DNA of 64,000 nucleotides from Gonapodya prolifera JEL478 (GCA_001574975.1 KQ965822.1:1-64000); one strand, 5' to 3'; counted from the first letter of the stretch, positions 1-12,532 are shown. A program made the numbers and translations. The notes: generated by a model not told the origin, from the sequence alone.

Positions 1-919
1 CCTCCCGAAGGTCCAAGTCCCGCCCCACCTCCAAACCGCCATCGCCGGCCATTCCGTCGCGATTCCATCCAATTTCCGCGTTGAATCTACTCGGGATGGT
101 AGCTAGAGTGGTGGGGGCCACCGCGAGACTGGATTCGGTGGTTGGGAAGGGAGTTGAACTCACTGGTGGGGGGGCAGATAGCAGTTGTGTTGCTCGCCCC
201 CCAAAACCATCAACATTTTCCACATTTCCAGTAACCTGCAACTGAGCAGGCTGCTGTACAAAGCCAAAAAGTGTCTTTTGGCCCCGTCCCAGTTCCTTCG
301 GTCACACCTTCTTGGGCTCCACCACTCTGCTCGCCTGCATCGCTCCTGCCCTTGCGTCCTGTGCCACCCCAAATTGTGCACGCGTAGACTCCCACTCTTG
401 AATGAAGTGGGGGTATTTCCCCTCTATGAGAGTCAATGCTGACCTCAAGAGGGGCTTTTATCCACATTTTTGGCACTCCACTTGTGCCCTTCTCAGTCCA
501 TCTCTGTCCAAGTTTCCTCCTCCCCCCTGGAACTTCCATGAGCTGGGACCACACCCAGCACACTGTAAATGTTCCTGGACTCTCTTAAAAATGTCATTTT
601 CAATTTTTGCCCATTCCTCCTGATGGATGGACACCTCCTTGGGTCCGCGTTGCTGCGCCACAGTGCGCTCCATTCCGCGAAAATCCTTTCCCCCTCTGGG
701 GATTGTGAACAAAGCCTCTGGGAGGCTTGAGCTTTGAAATGGGGGATGTATGGGTGTAGGGCTTGGTTTTGGTGGGGTCAGTTTGCTGTGATGGCTCTTT
801 GCGCTCAAGGTGCCCAACGGCTGTGTGCAAGTGTTCCCTCCCCCTTAACCCTAACAACCACCCAGTGCACCAATTGTCCTACTCACTTCCTATAGAAACT
901 TCTGTTCCTGTCATCACAA
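1..919 (-). other. left-edge region, coding-like fragments, not recognised
   Basis: No gene can be named here. On the minus strand there are overlapping open stretches (about 120 residues at 458-817, 117 at 210-563) that lie downstream of the gag-like ORF at 920-2809. They contain helical, charged segments such as EWAKIENDIFKRVQEHLQ but no protease, integrase or reverse transcriptase motif that I can see. The stretch may be the next part of the same retroelement, cut by the window edge, or unrelated sequence. No plus-strand gene is convincing. Confidence 0.3.
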
Positions 920-2809
920 CTATCCCCAGTAGTCACGATCACCCTGACGGTCATGACACTCACCCTCTTCCGTGAGAGCCTTGATCCGCGCCGCAGTGTA
1001 GCCACTGTACTTGCAGCTCCGCGCGGTGTGGTTGTCCAATCCACAGTGCTCACAGCCTTGGCAACGGGGAGAGGGGGAACGTAGGCGAGAAGATCCTCCC
1101 TGGTTGCGGTTTTCGTAATCATGGGAGTGAGAACAATTTCCACATGGGGGCAACCGGTTGCAGTCCCGAGGGCGGTAGTCCTGCTTCCAATTGTTGTTGT
1201 TGCCGTTGCCCTTAAACTTCTTGCTGTTCTGGCGGCCACCCTCATCATTAGGGGCAGTGCGCTTCATTGGCGGTGCAGGTGGGGTCTCGGCGTCAATGAC
1301 ATGCATGTGTGCCGCAGGTGCTGGGGGAGTTGAGGCTGTGGCTGGGGTAGGTGCTGGCGCCGGTGGCTCGGCCTTCCCGCCAGGCTTAGGGGCAAGCTTC
1401 TTCTGGGGCGTCATGTGCCTCGCGCAAGCAATGAGCTGCTCGATACCCTCAATGAAGTTGAAGCGGAGTTGCTGTGCGCGATCCTCCACCTGGATCCATT
1501 GCTCAGGCGTGAGTGTGTTACGAAAGCGGTTGATGGCTGTACTATTTATGAGGGCCTGGTCGGGGCGAGGCTGGTGGAGGGATGTGGGGTTGAGGTGGGT
1601 GTAGAAGTCGCATGCATTAGTGAGGCAGTCCCATGCGAAAGTCTTGGCGGAGACAGCCTGTCCAGTAGCGTCAACATTCCAATACCCGGACATTGCGCAA
1701 TGGTGCATCTTGTCAATGTAGTGGGGGGGGGCGTGGACGGCAATGACAAACTTGAACTTTTGCTTGGCCGTGCAAGGGGGAATCGGCCACTGCAAGGTGT
1801 TGGGATACAGGTGTACCAGGCGGGGGCACTGCAAGGGGTCCTTAGTGGTAAGCCACCCCAGGAGGTCTTTGCGGGTGACCATCTTGATGATGACCCTTGT
1901 GATGGTGGCCTTGTTGGCGCCCTCCGCCTTTGCGTTCATTATGATACGCTTGGCGCTGCCCAGTACGTTTGACGGGTCAAGCTTTTCAGTGCAATGGTTC
2001 TTGAAGTGGATGTTGGGTTTCTTGTTGTTGTCGACGTCGATGTTGTCCAGGAAGCCGTCAAAAGCTGCAACTGGATGGACAATCGACTCTTCAGGTCGAA
2101 GATGTAGGATGATGGACTGCGGAGGCAGCAGCGGTAGTGTTGGAGGGGTTTGCCAGAGGCCGCTGACGCGAGATTGCATGGCGGGAGGGGTATCTGGATC
2201 GATTTCCATCGAGTCCATGCTCCTAGTGAGGTCCGAGATGCACCACTCTTTCTTCTTGCCACAAATGTCAGAGCGGGGTGATGTGGACGCGCTCGCGCGT
2301 TGGGGTGAGGTCGCGGGAGTCACTGGGCTAGACGCAGCCAAACTTGAAGCAGCAGGGGGATTCACCGTGGGGGAAGGGGTGTCTGGCAGGAGGGAGTCGG
2401 AGGACGCGTTGGTAGGGTCTCTGTTGTTCAACATCGTGAGTGATGTGCAGCAAGATTTGATGGAGCGACGAGAGGCAAGAGAGTTGATGATTGGCAGCAA
2501 GGATGAGTTTCCAGGGCTCGATGGCAGGTACAAAGCAGGAGAGAGAGCGATGGGTCCCGTAGAGACTTGAGGAATGAGTAATGGAGCAAGATTGATGAGT
2601 TGGTGGCTTGGAGTTTTACGGTGAGGAGTGATGCGGGTAAACTTTAGATCCACGATCACGCCAAGTGGTTGCGATCGGTGAGCGCTAGGGCTAATGAGAA
2701 GCTCGGAGACGGTTAGAGCACGATTGAATAAGTGTGAATAGCAATCAGTGTGTAGGAATGATGTGGGGGGGGAAGTGACAATGTACGATGTGATGAGGAT
2801 CAAACTCAA
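920..2809 (-). mobile_element. retroelement gag-like ORF with CCHC knuckle (fossil)
   Basis: An uninterrupted minus-strand reading frame of 629 codons; the first good ATG for a gag-type protein is at 2434 (MLNNRDPTNASS...). The protein has a Ser/Pro/Thr-rich start, a helical middle with alternating charged residues, a Pro/Ala-rich linker and, close to its end, one zinc knuckle of the retroviral type, CEHCGLDNHTARSC (C-x2-C-x4-H-x4-C), preceded by basic and Asn-rich sequence. That order is typical of Gag or of a non-LTR ORF1. No protease or reverse transcriptase was recognised next to it, and no LTR pair was found, so the family is open. A TATA-like stretch at 3097-3104, read on the minus strand, could be part of its promoter. 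Treated as a fossil. Confidence 0.55.
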
Positions 2810-3239
2810 CCATTAAACATCCCATACGCAATGATGCTACGATCCCCAGCACTGCAAAGTCCCCTGCTGGTCTTCAAATCTCCATAACGGTCTGTGGCGG
2901 ACGGGATCCGAGATTGATGAGTCGGGTCCCAGTCTTCCCCCAAAATGTGGTAGAACTGATACTCGATCAGCCTCCTAGGGTTATCCAAAGGGTAAGTAGC
3001 AGTGCGGGACTAAAGAGGATCGGACAGAGAGAGATGGTAGTATGTGAGATAGATNTGTATTGGTCTAGCTAGATGAGGCTTCTGAACATATAAATAGTGG
3101 TGCCTGAAGCTACCTTTATGCCCCATCCTACCCAAGGCTTCAGTAGTTCACACTAACCCCTTCAAGTGTTAGTTCCACTACAGGACTTCAAAATGCCATT
3201 TCACAACATTTGGACATCTCACCTCCCACAACACCATCT
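2810..3239. other. non-coding flank between two retroelement pieces
   Basis: About 430 bases with no supported gene. It contains a single N at 3055 and a TATA-like box on the minus strand (around 3097-3104). A short minus-strand frame (2806-2988, 60 residues) leads toward the gag-like ORF and may be leader sequence of that element. Nothing else stands out. Confidence 0.35.
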
Positions 3240-4015
3240 CAACCACTGCTCACCACCCCCAAGCCTGAACCCCCGTCTCCTCCACTCCAAATAAAAACTT
3301 TACACTTGTTTTTGGCCTTAGACATGGACAAAACCTCCCCTCCAGCAAAATACAACTGAGACTCCATCACGCCAACACCTGCTCCAACTCCCATTGTTAA
3401 GGTCACTCTTGCACCCCACCAGCACCACCAACACACCTTCTTACCTGTGTTTTGTTGCTCAACTTGTCCTCCAACACTCCAAAGTCATGGCATGTCTTGA
3501 CACTACCTTGTCAGACAACCTCATTGACGCACACTGCCTCCCTCCCGGCACACCTCTCCAATCCTTCCCATGTGATCCACCAACCGTTTTTTGTTGTTGT
3601 AGACAGCCTGCTAGCCCCGTTGCACATGTCAAGCTCAAACTCACATTATTGCTGACACCCTCAAGCACCAACTCCCTGTAACACTCCTTGTTGGTTGCGA
3701 CCTCCCCAGTCTCTCGTACTTGGCACTCCATTTCTCAACTGCTACAATGTCGTGCTCTCAGCCCTTCCCTCGTCACACACCATTCAACTCCATCACGCAA
3801 AGTCGAAGTTTGCCATTCTGGGCTACCTCTCTCCACAGGATCGCCCTCCACCACAGCCACCCCCAACGGTGTCTTTGAGTGCATTGGGCCAAGTTCCCTC
3901 GCCTTTCCACACTAAGATGACCACACCTGAATCGCATCCCTGACACCTCCCCCAATCCCTTCCCCCTTTTCTTCTGGACACTCTTGGACTTAACCCCCAC
4001 GCTTTCTTGTCGTTC

Positions 4016-4026
4016 AAAAGGGGGGG
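4016..4026 (+). other. polypurine tract of LTR element
   Basis: A-rich then G-rich purine run placed 3 bases before the TG that opens the LTR at 4030. This is the position of the plus-strand primer site in Ty3/gypsy elements. Confidence 0.6.
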
Positions 4027-4029
4027 TAG

Positions 4030-4452
4030 TGTGACGGGGCTCAGGCATGGACTGGTGACGTGACCTGTGGGCATGGCCACGACGAACAGGCTACACTCTG
4101 AATCCATTTGTGGCCTAGCGTAAAACTAGATTTAACCGATTTATAAACGCTGTAGTTCTTCATCAACAAGCTAGTCTTCGTACACTCGTCTCTCGCTCTG
4201 CTCTGCTCTNCTAGCGTAAAACTAGATTTAACCGATTTATAAACGCTGTAGTTCTTCATCAACAAGCTAGTCTTCGTACACTCGTCTCTCGCTCTGCTCT
4301 GCTCTTGCTCCGCTCGTCTCGCTCACTTCCCAGGTCATTTGGTTTGACCTCTCGGCTCTCTTGCTCTGCTCTTCCCTTGCTCCGCCTATATCGCGCTCGC
4401 CCTCCACACGCCCTTGCACCCACTCAACCACCCTCGCCCGGCTCCCTCCACA
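4030..4452 (+). repeat. LTR, chromovirus family, with N-flanked duplicated segment
   Basis: Opens TGTGACGGGG and closes CCTCCACA, giving the usual TG..CA ends. It shares long near-identical blocks with 15971-16298 and 18704-18981. A segment of about 95 bp (roughly 4112-4209) occurs again directly after a single N at 4210, so this copy is longer than the others. The N between the two copies suggests the doubling may be an assembly effect rather than real. CT-rich simple sequence (ctctgctctgctct) lies inside. Confidence 0.75.
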
Positions 4453-5728
4453 CTTATGCACGTTCTACCATCCAGCGCAGATTGGCTACTGAGAACAATG
4501 GGAATACTTTGCAAACACTTGTGGACATCAGCCAAGTCAGAATTTTCCTTGGCCTCCTGCTGCACTTGCTGACTCAACTACCAAAACGTTCAAGAGAGAC
4601 ACTTGTGAAGGACGGTTTCATTTTCGTTGTGGAATAACATTCACTTGGAATGTCGTCTCCCCCTGCAAATTTCCTTTTTTGTGTCTCTTGCGTCTGCCAT
4701 TTGTCGAAAGTGCAGGCAGGATTTTAATATGGTATGCCGCGCATGACAACCCAGCGGTTGTGGACGTGCTGTGAACCTTCGGGCTCCACATCAACTTTCT
4801 TGCCCCCTTCGCTCAAAATATTTCCTTGCGCAATGCAAGCTGTCCGAGTTTACAACGTCTCCATCGAGTTGTTATCGCCAACACCCAAAAATCATGTTTT
4901 AAACACAAAGCATTTCTTTATCGTGCATACCTCTCAGTGATGTGAATACAGACGTTTCAGTGATGAAGTTAGCAACTTGGTGTGAGTGGAGTGGTGGAGG
5001 TCGAAAGGCCTTTGACCCAACACGAGAAAAGCAGACGCTCGGTGGACAGAGGAACCTGGAGCAATCATGTAAGACATCCTTTGTCCGGTTTTACGTAAAG
5101 TATTCCCGGCTGACACCAGCGACTGCCTTCTCTCGCTTCTTGACTGCTGTTCATGCGCCCGTTGCCATCCCGTAGAAGAAACCGCAGGTGAGGGGTAAAA
5201 CAGCTCGATACAAAGAAAATGAAGAAAGGAAAGGCCGGATTCGGAATCCAATGGTGGAGGGACATCAAATAGCGGCATGGCAGCGTGGCGATGTTCCGCT
5301 TCCGTAGCGAACACCTCGGTGGACAACACGGACCATCACTCTTTCTCGTGCACGCATGCTGCTTTATCCGAAGGAGTCGTGTGTCTTCGGCCCAAGGGCT
5401 GCTGGTTTCGTCTCGGCCTGACCATTCGTTTTGTTTCCACCCCCAAAATACTCGAATATCTTCCAACCGTCACGCGGAACTCTCTTATCGTCGCCATTTT
5501 CGGGAAACTACCATTACAGACCTCGTCTCAGATCTACAGGTACGTCCGTTGACGGTGTCTTTTTGCGAACGCCTTCCGACTAGCGTTTTGACCGTACATG
5601 TCTCGGTTATTGATGCATCGTTCTTCCGGAGCAGCTCAAGTGACCGGAATTCTGGTGGTGCTCTGCTTTCGGTTGGGATTCTGTGGCAGAAGTCGGCGAG
5701 AGACATTCCAAGCGGTTCAGCGAAGTCG
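4453..5728. other. no supported gene; upstream region of RCO1-like gene
   Basis: Several short open frames occur on both strands but none resembles a known protein or shows consistent splice structure. A plus-strand frame runs into the RCO1-like gene from 5291 (first ATG), but its early part looks non-coding in composition, so I treat most of this stretch as intergenic and 5' leader. Confidence 0.4.
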
Positions 5729-8700
5729 ATGATCTCTGCATCTACCCTTGGCAACGGCACAACAGTTGAAGAAGTTGAGGAACTCGTCACCTCAATCCCT
5801 CTTCCTTTAAGTTCGCCCGGCAGAATGGATGACACAGAACTTGATGGAACGTTTTACAAATCCCATGTCCAAAAAACGGCGCGGACACCAGAAAGCACCA
5901 GGTCGCTTACACCAAGTCATCTTTCCGAAGATTTTGAAGACCCATCCGAAAGTATTGCGGAGGAGCACCTGGAACCACCCGTAAACGACAACGGTCAGGA
6001 AGATATCATTGCCCACGTTCAGCACGATTCCGATCTCACCAAGTCCGAAATCGCTGCCATCGATTCCGATCAAGCGCCCAATACTGAGTTACATCGTAGT
6101 CGAAGTCGTTCTCCAACCCCACGGGAGCGACGCTCGTCGGAAGCAGACAGCGGCGCGAGTTCCCCATTGACACCACTGAGCAACCTTGGCGACTACCCAA
6201 ATTCCAGTGTCTTTTCCTCTGCTATCGCTGCACATACCTCAATCGACTCTGACCAGAGTATTGAACATCCTTTGAAATCTTCCGAACCACAAGGATCAGT
6301 GGAATCCGGAGCCACGACAAAGGGCAAGCCCAACCGCTCCAGTCGGCAACGAGGAGCGTCTGAGCGAGAACTCGCGCAATTGATGAAGCTCGACTTGAAA
6401 GGCGGACATCCTGCTGCGGGTCTCGCAAGCTCGGCCCTCCCGAACAGTGGTCGTAGGGTGACCAGAAATGCCGTGAATGCTTCGGCTACTCCGCCTGCGG
6501 ACAATTCTATCGCTTCAAATTTCGGTGCAGGTCCTTTGTCAGACCGCCCAAAGCGTGGCAAACCCTCCCTTACAATATCAATTTCGACAAACCCCTCCGC
6601 ACGTACAGTGGAATCGTCAAAAGGCGCGCCAAAGTGAGCTTTCTATGTTAACAACCGTCCTTGCGGTATTTGGATTAATCATATTCACTTGTCTCAGCCT
6701 CGTATTCCCGAGGAAACTCATCATTAGACCTCCCTCCAATCCAAATTTACGTCGTGCACCGGATGGACTGTCCGCAAAACCCGTTTCAAATGTAGGACGG
6801 GGACGGACAGGCGACAACGTACCAGAAGAAGAGGCACCATATTCTGGGCATTCCAATGGATCGCAAACTGTGATGACGGAGAACGCATCCCACATGCAAA
6901 AGTCGCGGAAACGGAAGGAGCGGCTGTCTGATGGATCCTCTTTGTTCCCGAAACGACCTCGGGTTTCTGAAGTGTCAACTTCAGGCGACGATTCTGACGC
7001 TCCTAAGGACATGAACAGTGTCGACGAGACCACATCCGTGGACACATACAGGTTAGGTCAGTCCGGTCCGGGGACCTCGTCCGCGGATCCTGTCATTTCG
7101 GATTGGTCTGTTCCCGATCTTGGAGCACGAGAGTTTGCACTGCCCCATGATATTCTGGCCAAAGTGGATCCGGGTCATGTGGTCAATGGGAACAAAGACT
7201 CTTTTTACGGAAGACCCCCAATTGCGCCGGGCTCGAAAACAGGAGAAAAACGTTCGCATAAAAAGCATGTGCCTCCGAGAGGTTCTGGAATTTCGGAAAG
7301 GGAATTCCAATCTCTCGGTGTCTTTCCGGGAGCTGCAACTTCAGGGAGATCAACCGCCAATGTCTATTTACCCCCTGGATTGGAGAATCCCTTCAAACGA
7401 AACCCGACCTCGTCTCTTTCTTTCAAAACTGAAGCCGAGATTGCGATCGACATGGATACAATACGGAGTCATCTGAAAGAAGTAGAGTCCTCGGACGAAC
7501 GTGAATTCAATGACCGGTATGTCGTGATTTTGCAAGACGGCGATGCTATTACCGTACGTAATCGATTATCGGGAACAGAACCTTTGGCAGAAATGTACGG
7601 CGGCCAATTCGAAGACAGACGTTTCGTTCATCTAGCCATGACCGTCACGGCCATTTTAGTGACTTGGACGACGATACGAAGGTATGTGCAATTGTTTTCT
7701 GTCTTATACGTTAAATTTCGCGTTAAACACTTCCTAATGACTCGCAGACTGCTCTGAATGTGGACTACTGTCAGTCTTGTCGTGGTACAGATGGAACTCT
7801 CCTTCTCTGTGATTCATGCCCGGCCTCGTTTCATATGATATGCTGCAACCTACCACTGACAGTGGAACCGACTGGTACGTGGGACTGTCGAAGATGTACC
7901 ATTCGAAAGGTTTGTATGTGTTCAATTGGTTCTTCAGAAACGGTAGTGTCTGACGGGATGCGTGGTTTTTCGACAGCGCGGGCGCCTATCGCCACGTCGA
8001 GGTCTCCTAGGACCCCTGCTCGATGAAATGGAAGGCATCAATCCTCGATCATACGAGTTACCACAATACGTTCGTCGTGCATTCCGTGACGTCGTCAGAC
8101 TCCCCTCCAATGGGCAGTACACCGATCTTCAAGAGTACGACGTCACAAAAATGGAGTAGGTTAATCGGTGACGAATGGCGACTTTGCCCTCATCTGAACT
8201 TCCGACTCTTCTTCTCCGAACTTTTAGAGTCGGGAGCAGGGCACTCAAATCGAATCGGGGATCCACAAAGTCGTTGTGCTATCATTGCGCTGAAAGCAGC
8301 TTGGCAGTGAGTGTTTTGGGTTTCTGTTCCTAAAAAGGTTGCAATCAAACATCTGACAATGTAGGGCCAACTCATCAAATGTGACTTCTGCCATCTCTGG
8401 TGGCATCTCCACTGCGTTGATCCACCATTAACGAGCATTCCCAACAATGGAGTCATATGGCTCGATGCAGCAGATTCGTCAGCCGTTATCAGAGAGGCAG
8501 GGATTCGTCTTGGTACTAGCAGCAATGGCAATGACTCTGGGGAGCTCACTGATAGTGGGAGCTCTCCTGATTATGGTGACGTGGTTGGATTGCGCAAGAA
8601 ATGGATGTGCCCTTGTCATTCTCAGCATGTCCAACAAAGACGACGTCAAACTGTACGCGGAGACAAGATCATCACAGCAAATGATCGCCCTTCAAAAGAG

Positions 8701-9431
8701 CGCTGGAATGATGGTAACATTGATATCATCAATACGGAGCCTGAGTGGGCGTACGGCAGTGAAGGTGTCAGGAAGAGATCCACCGACAAAGATCTGTGGT
8801 CTCTGGGAGACTGCACAGAGTTCACCCTCGACAACGTTCGCTATCGCGTACCAGAACGCAGAGTGAAGCTTGAGTTTTTCGGCAAAGCTCTCTCGATGAG
8901 GTGAGCTCAATTAGTTGTCTTGGATCTTGTATGGTACAATCAACGCCATATCCCGAGTAGTGATGGCGGGGCTACATATCCCGGTGTTGAAGAGGATCCG
9001 CTTGCGCGATTCTCGGATAGTACACCAACACCATATCACAGCCGAATCGAGGAGCTGTATCCTCCTTCTGACCGTATACTGGAATCAACGGCGTTGGTTG
9101 ACTCTTCCAACGTGTCTCCTTTTCGGGAAGAAGACGACGTTGAAGTTGTGAGTTTCTTTCGTGGCTTCTCTTTTTGTCCAGAATTGTAGTGAAGTGGTTT
9201 TTTTTTGGAATTTAAGTGGCTCACTGGGCTCTCTGCGTTTCAAGCTGACATCGCCCGGCATTTGAGGAAACGACGAAGAAATTCAGCTCCATGGAAAAAC
9301 GAATTCGATCAATTGGTACAAACTGCACAGGTTCGTTGTCGTTCTCAAGTTTTAAGGATGTGTCGATTCGAGGTTCCCTGAAATTGCAGAGTGAACTTGA
9401 ATGCGATTCTAACGCAAAGACCGACGAATAA
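5729..9431 (+). CDS. RCO1: Rco1-like double PHD-finger protein (Rpd3S HDAC subunit)
   Basis: Homologue of yeast Rco1/human PHF12, the PHD subunit that helps the Rpd3S histone deacetylase recognise transcribed chromatin in the nucleus. A long Ser-rich acidic N-terminus comes first (ATG at 5729; 5825 or 5291 also possible). PHD1 lies at 7760-7900 (DYCQSCRGTDGTLLLCDSCP, then H and C ligands). The Rco1-specific segment follows (LLDEMEGINPRSYELP), then PHD2 (LCYHCAE.. CDFCHLWWHLHC .. WMCPCHSQH) and a conserved YRVPERRVKLEFF block. Introns supported by frame: 6634-6697, 7682-7747, 7910-7976, 8156-8227, 8307-8364, 9148-9216, 9331-9389; a 41-bp one at 7595-7635 is tentative. The join near 8900-8920 is unresolved. 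The stop at 9431 is chosen, but coding-like sequence continues after it. Confidence 0.85.
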
Positions 9432-9919
9432 CCACTTTGAATACCAACCTACACCACTACAATCACCGGATAATTTACTCCCCTCCCGTGACTTTACACT
9501 GGCCATTTTACCCCCATTGCATCAGGCATCATAATGCAAATAGATGTGCTCTATCATTACCAATATCACAAACAGATGTGTCGCAGTATATGAATCCTAC
9601 AATTAATTACCGCCAAAATGGCAATGTTTTACAAGAACGCTCAAATTTCACAAGTGGTCGTCAACAACGATCAAGGCTTCAAAACCCAACGTATCACCAG
9701 AAGGAAAGCCTTTTCTTCATCATCAGCGGTATCCGGGCTTTGGTCGAGCAGGAGACGGTAGTTCGTTGAGATCCTTGATACAAAGATGTTGACACCGGCC
9801 CACAAGAAGCGCGTCGCCTAACTCCAGGCGCAACTCTGCCTCGGCGTTCCAAAAGCCCTGTCGATTCTTTGTCACGTCCGAAGCCTAGTCCACGGAGACG
9901 TCGAGCTAGGGATATTTGA
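9432..9919 (+). other. possible 3' coding extension of RCO1-like gene
   Basis: After the chosen stop, three plus-strand stretches in different frames still look like protein: a Pro/Leu-rich piece (9420-9530), a Gln/Asn/Ser-rich piece (9560-9710) and an Arg/Ser/Pro-rich piece ending at 9919 (SPRRRRARDI). They could be C-terminal exons reached by a different splice at 9389, or remnants. I did not find splice sites that join them cleanly. Confidence 0.3.
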
Positions 9920-10113
9920 AGTACGCTTAGTTGAGTGTGTGTCGAATTTGTACAAAGGACGTTATTCCAACAGATGAAAATAACAACTGAAACATTTACT
10001 CACCTGAAAACAGAAGTGCCGGCATATGGATGTGTAGCTTTCCATTCGTCAAGCGCAAGCTCGGACTCTCTGGAGTCTAAATTTAGGGAGAGGCAAGTCT
10101 TAAGGACGAATTT

Positions 10114-12532
10114 TCAAACGGAGAAGATTCGCAACCCACTGCTCCAACGCAAGAACGCTTCTGTCGCCTCCCACAAAACCACAAATACTTCTCCAAAGTC
10201 TTGAACCCAGCGCGGTCTCCCAACTTCGTCCACATCGATGCCACGACCACGTCCCTCACGCGCAAGTTCGGTCTCCTTGGTGCAGGCGAGCAGACTTCCC
10301 AGCCACGTGTGCAGACGGTATCGCACCCACGCATCAGAACCAATGTACATGGGATTGGCTTGAGTGGCTTGACGGGGCAGTGACTTTTCGACGACGTTTA
10401 CAATGTCTGTCAGGTGGGGATGAAGGATGATCTTCAATATCCTGCACGAAAATGGATGTGGTCATGGAGCGACAAACCTCCGATGTATCGTCTATCTGAT
10501 GGAGTCAGAGCAATGGCAACCTCGAGGTCCTGCGAGACAACCTCGATTCTGCAAGTGTCGACCTGAAAGGGAAAGTAGTTGAAGCCATTGAGCCGGCAAC
10601 GCGACGCGATTCCAATGAACTCACGTCAATGATAACTTCAGCTCCTGCTCGCTTTTCCACAACTCGACTCGTTGTCCCAACAATGAAACTCGGCGTTTCT
10701 GGATGAGCAACTTTGGGAAGGATTTGAATGGTTGTAGAATGGTTGTAGAATGTGGCCCGCGGTGAACAGAGGCAGCTGGAAGTAGCAGGATATACTTCGA
10801 GCTCCAAATGGACGGTCTGGGATAACACGGAAGGCGGTCTGACTCACCGAGTTCTTCTCTCTTTGGTTGGGGAGTCTGAGCTCGGTTGTCGCGGGGAAGG
10901 TAGTTGTAAGGTTGAACAAACGATCCTCGAGCACCGTTGGCATTCATGTAAGAGTTGGGTGGCGGACATCCCGGTCCGAATGATCCGTCCATCATATCGC
11001 TTTCGTCATCTGGTAGAGTATTTGCGAGAGATCCGAACAAGCCTGCAGAAGTTCGGTGCTATAGCTGTGAGCGACTCAAATAGAGAGGGCAGTACTACAA
11101 TCGAACCTCACCTGGAACCGTTGAGATCAACGCGTAAATGTCCTCGCACGTTTGTTCCGTGTTTCCTTTCCTGGAAACGAACACCACTTTGCTCTGGAGA
11201 AGTAGAATTTTCAGGAGTGTTAAGGTGTGCTTTTTATATCGCCGAACCAAATCGACGAGATGAACACCTGAGAGTCGAGAATGAAGAGTGATGTGTGAAG
11301 ATCTTTGACAAAATGCATCGGGAAACAGCGGACATACCCGTGAGGTCATCATCTTCCATGGCGTATGCCCCTCTCTTGTGAAGCCCAGAATCCAAACTCA
11401 TAGACGCTCCACGGTAAAGATCCCGAAGAATCGGTCCATACTCGTTCGGTGAGCTCGCGGCGAGAGCTCTGGCTGCAATGCGGAGGCGAGCACTCACAGC
11501 GCCGAACCCAGGGGAGCGAAGGAGGACGACGACGCCCTTGATGTTGAAACTGCTTGGTGCTCCGGTGTACTGTCTTTCCGCGGTGGCCTTTGGGTCGGTT
11601 TTGCCTTTGATGTGACAAAAGTCGCACATCTCCAGACATTATCACTTACTGCGGCTTCACTGTGGAAGACACAAGAAATGGCGAAGGTTCTTTGCTAGTG
11701 GTATCCAAGGTCATACCACTGCTGCACCGGGTTGCTTTGCCCCGACCGACTCCGACTTCTCCCTCCACGCATACGATCGTACTCTGGGGTAGGAAGCTGG
11801 CGATCCGTAGAGCCAAAGTCGCCGTCGCTGGGAAAGCAGTCCTTCTCCAAAACGAGTGGCAAATGCAACCCGACAAGCTGGTCGTCTCTGCCCCTCAACC
11901 CATCGGGGATTGCAAAGTGCGGCAGTTCGCTCTAGGAAGGAGGAAGTATGTGACGTTCGGCTTCTTGGAACGAAACGGGAGAGAGGTGGTTCCCTCGTCG
12001 ATTGTGATGTGTGGGTGGCATGTTTGGGTCATCCACAACGGGCAGAGACGGGAAGGCATACACCACGACCGAGCCGATTCTCGTATGTATCCCGACCACT
12101 AAAACTGGCGACGGAGGGTCAATCCTTGCGATGGAATGTGTCCAACCCAGCTCGGCAGCACACCATGGAGAGCACTCGAGCTCATGCCTTGCGCCATTTC
12201 AGCTTATTCGCCTCCAGCAATAGTGACTTCAGTCTGCAGACCGTTCTTCCAATCCCGTCTCGTTTCCATCAGAAGCTCAGGTCGGTCTCACCTCGCCCGA
12301 TCGTCCACGCGAAAGTCCACGAAAGGATTTCACCTAGGTCGATGCTATCCCGATTCCTCTCGAGTCACCTGTATCAGAGTTTCTTTTCCGATGCGGATCA
12401 CCCACAAGGCAGATTTTTTGATTCTGCAAATAGCCTAGTCCGCCACGCACGCCACAGGAACTTCCACAGAAACCAGTGTTGCAATTGGACAAAATCAAGA
12501 GCTATTTTCTCGGTACCTTGAGGCTGAGGCAT
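10114..12532 (-). CDS. AVL9: AVL9-family DENN-domain protein
   Basis: DENN-type protein of the AVL9 family, which acts in late secretory traffic at Golgi/endosome membranes; DENN domains commonly act as Rab exchange factors. Reading down the minus strand: an exon at about 11695-11935 carries LPHFAIPDGLRG..DDQLVGLHLP, the uDENN-like block of AVL9. 11340-11629 carries VVVLLRSPGFGAVSARLR and LAASSPNEYGPILRDLY. About 11095-11280 carries VDLVRRYKKHTLTLLKILLL, the central DENN helix. 10600-10720 carries TPSFIVGTTSRVVE and AEVIIDV, 10500-10560 carries EVAIALTPSDRRYIGG, and the last exon 10114-10437 carries YIGSDAWVRYRLHTWLGSLL and ends at FSV-stop. Introns are short. The first exon is the weak point; ATG at 12532 is only a candidate. 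Confidence 0.8.

Larger units (their letters stand above)
3240..4452 (+). mobile_element. Ty3/gypsy chromovirus 3' remnant with LTR (fossil)
   Basis: Plus-strand remnant of an LTR element. Within 3400-3950 there is a retropepsin-like trace: a segment resembling SPVAHVKLKLTLL and then LVLGTPFLNCYNVVL, which matches the ILG-x-P-W-L end of gypsy aspartic proteases. A purine run at 4016-4026 (aaaaggggggg) sits just before an LTR that begins TGTGACGGGG and ends CTCCACA, the normal polypurine tract/3' LTR order. The LTR is nearly the same as those of the element at 15971-18981, so both belong to one family. No matching 5' LTR was found upstream. The element looks broken and much reduced. Confidence 0.6.

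Noticed and set aside
844-858. Second telomere-like motif (ttaaccctaac)
   Set aside because: Only about one and a half units, within chance expectation.
5291-5728. Upstream in-frame start for the RCO1-like protein
   Set aside because: The frame is open but composition looks non-coding and the family has no such N-terminus; kept only as an alternative.
11662-12521. Two long plus-strand frames (146 and 221 codons)
   Set aside because: They lie antisense to the AVL9 exons, whose minus-strand sequence matches DENN blocks with good splice sites. The plus frames resemble nothing.
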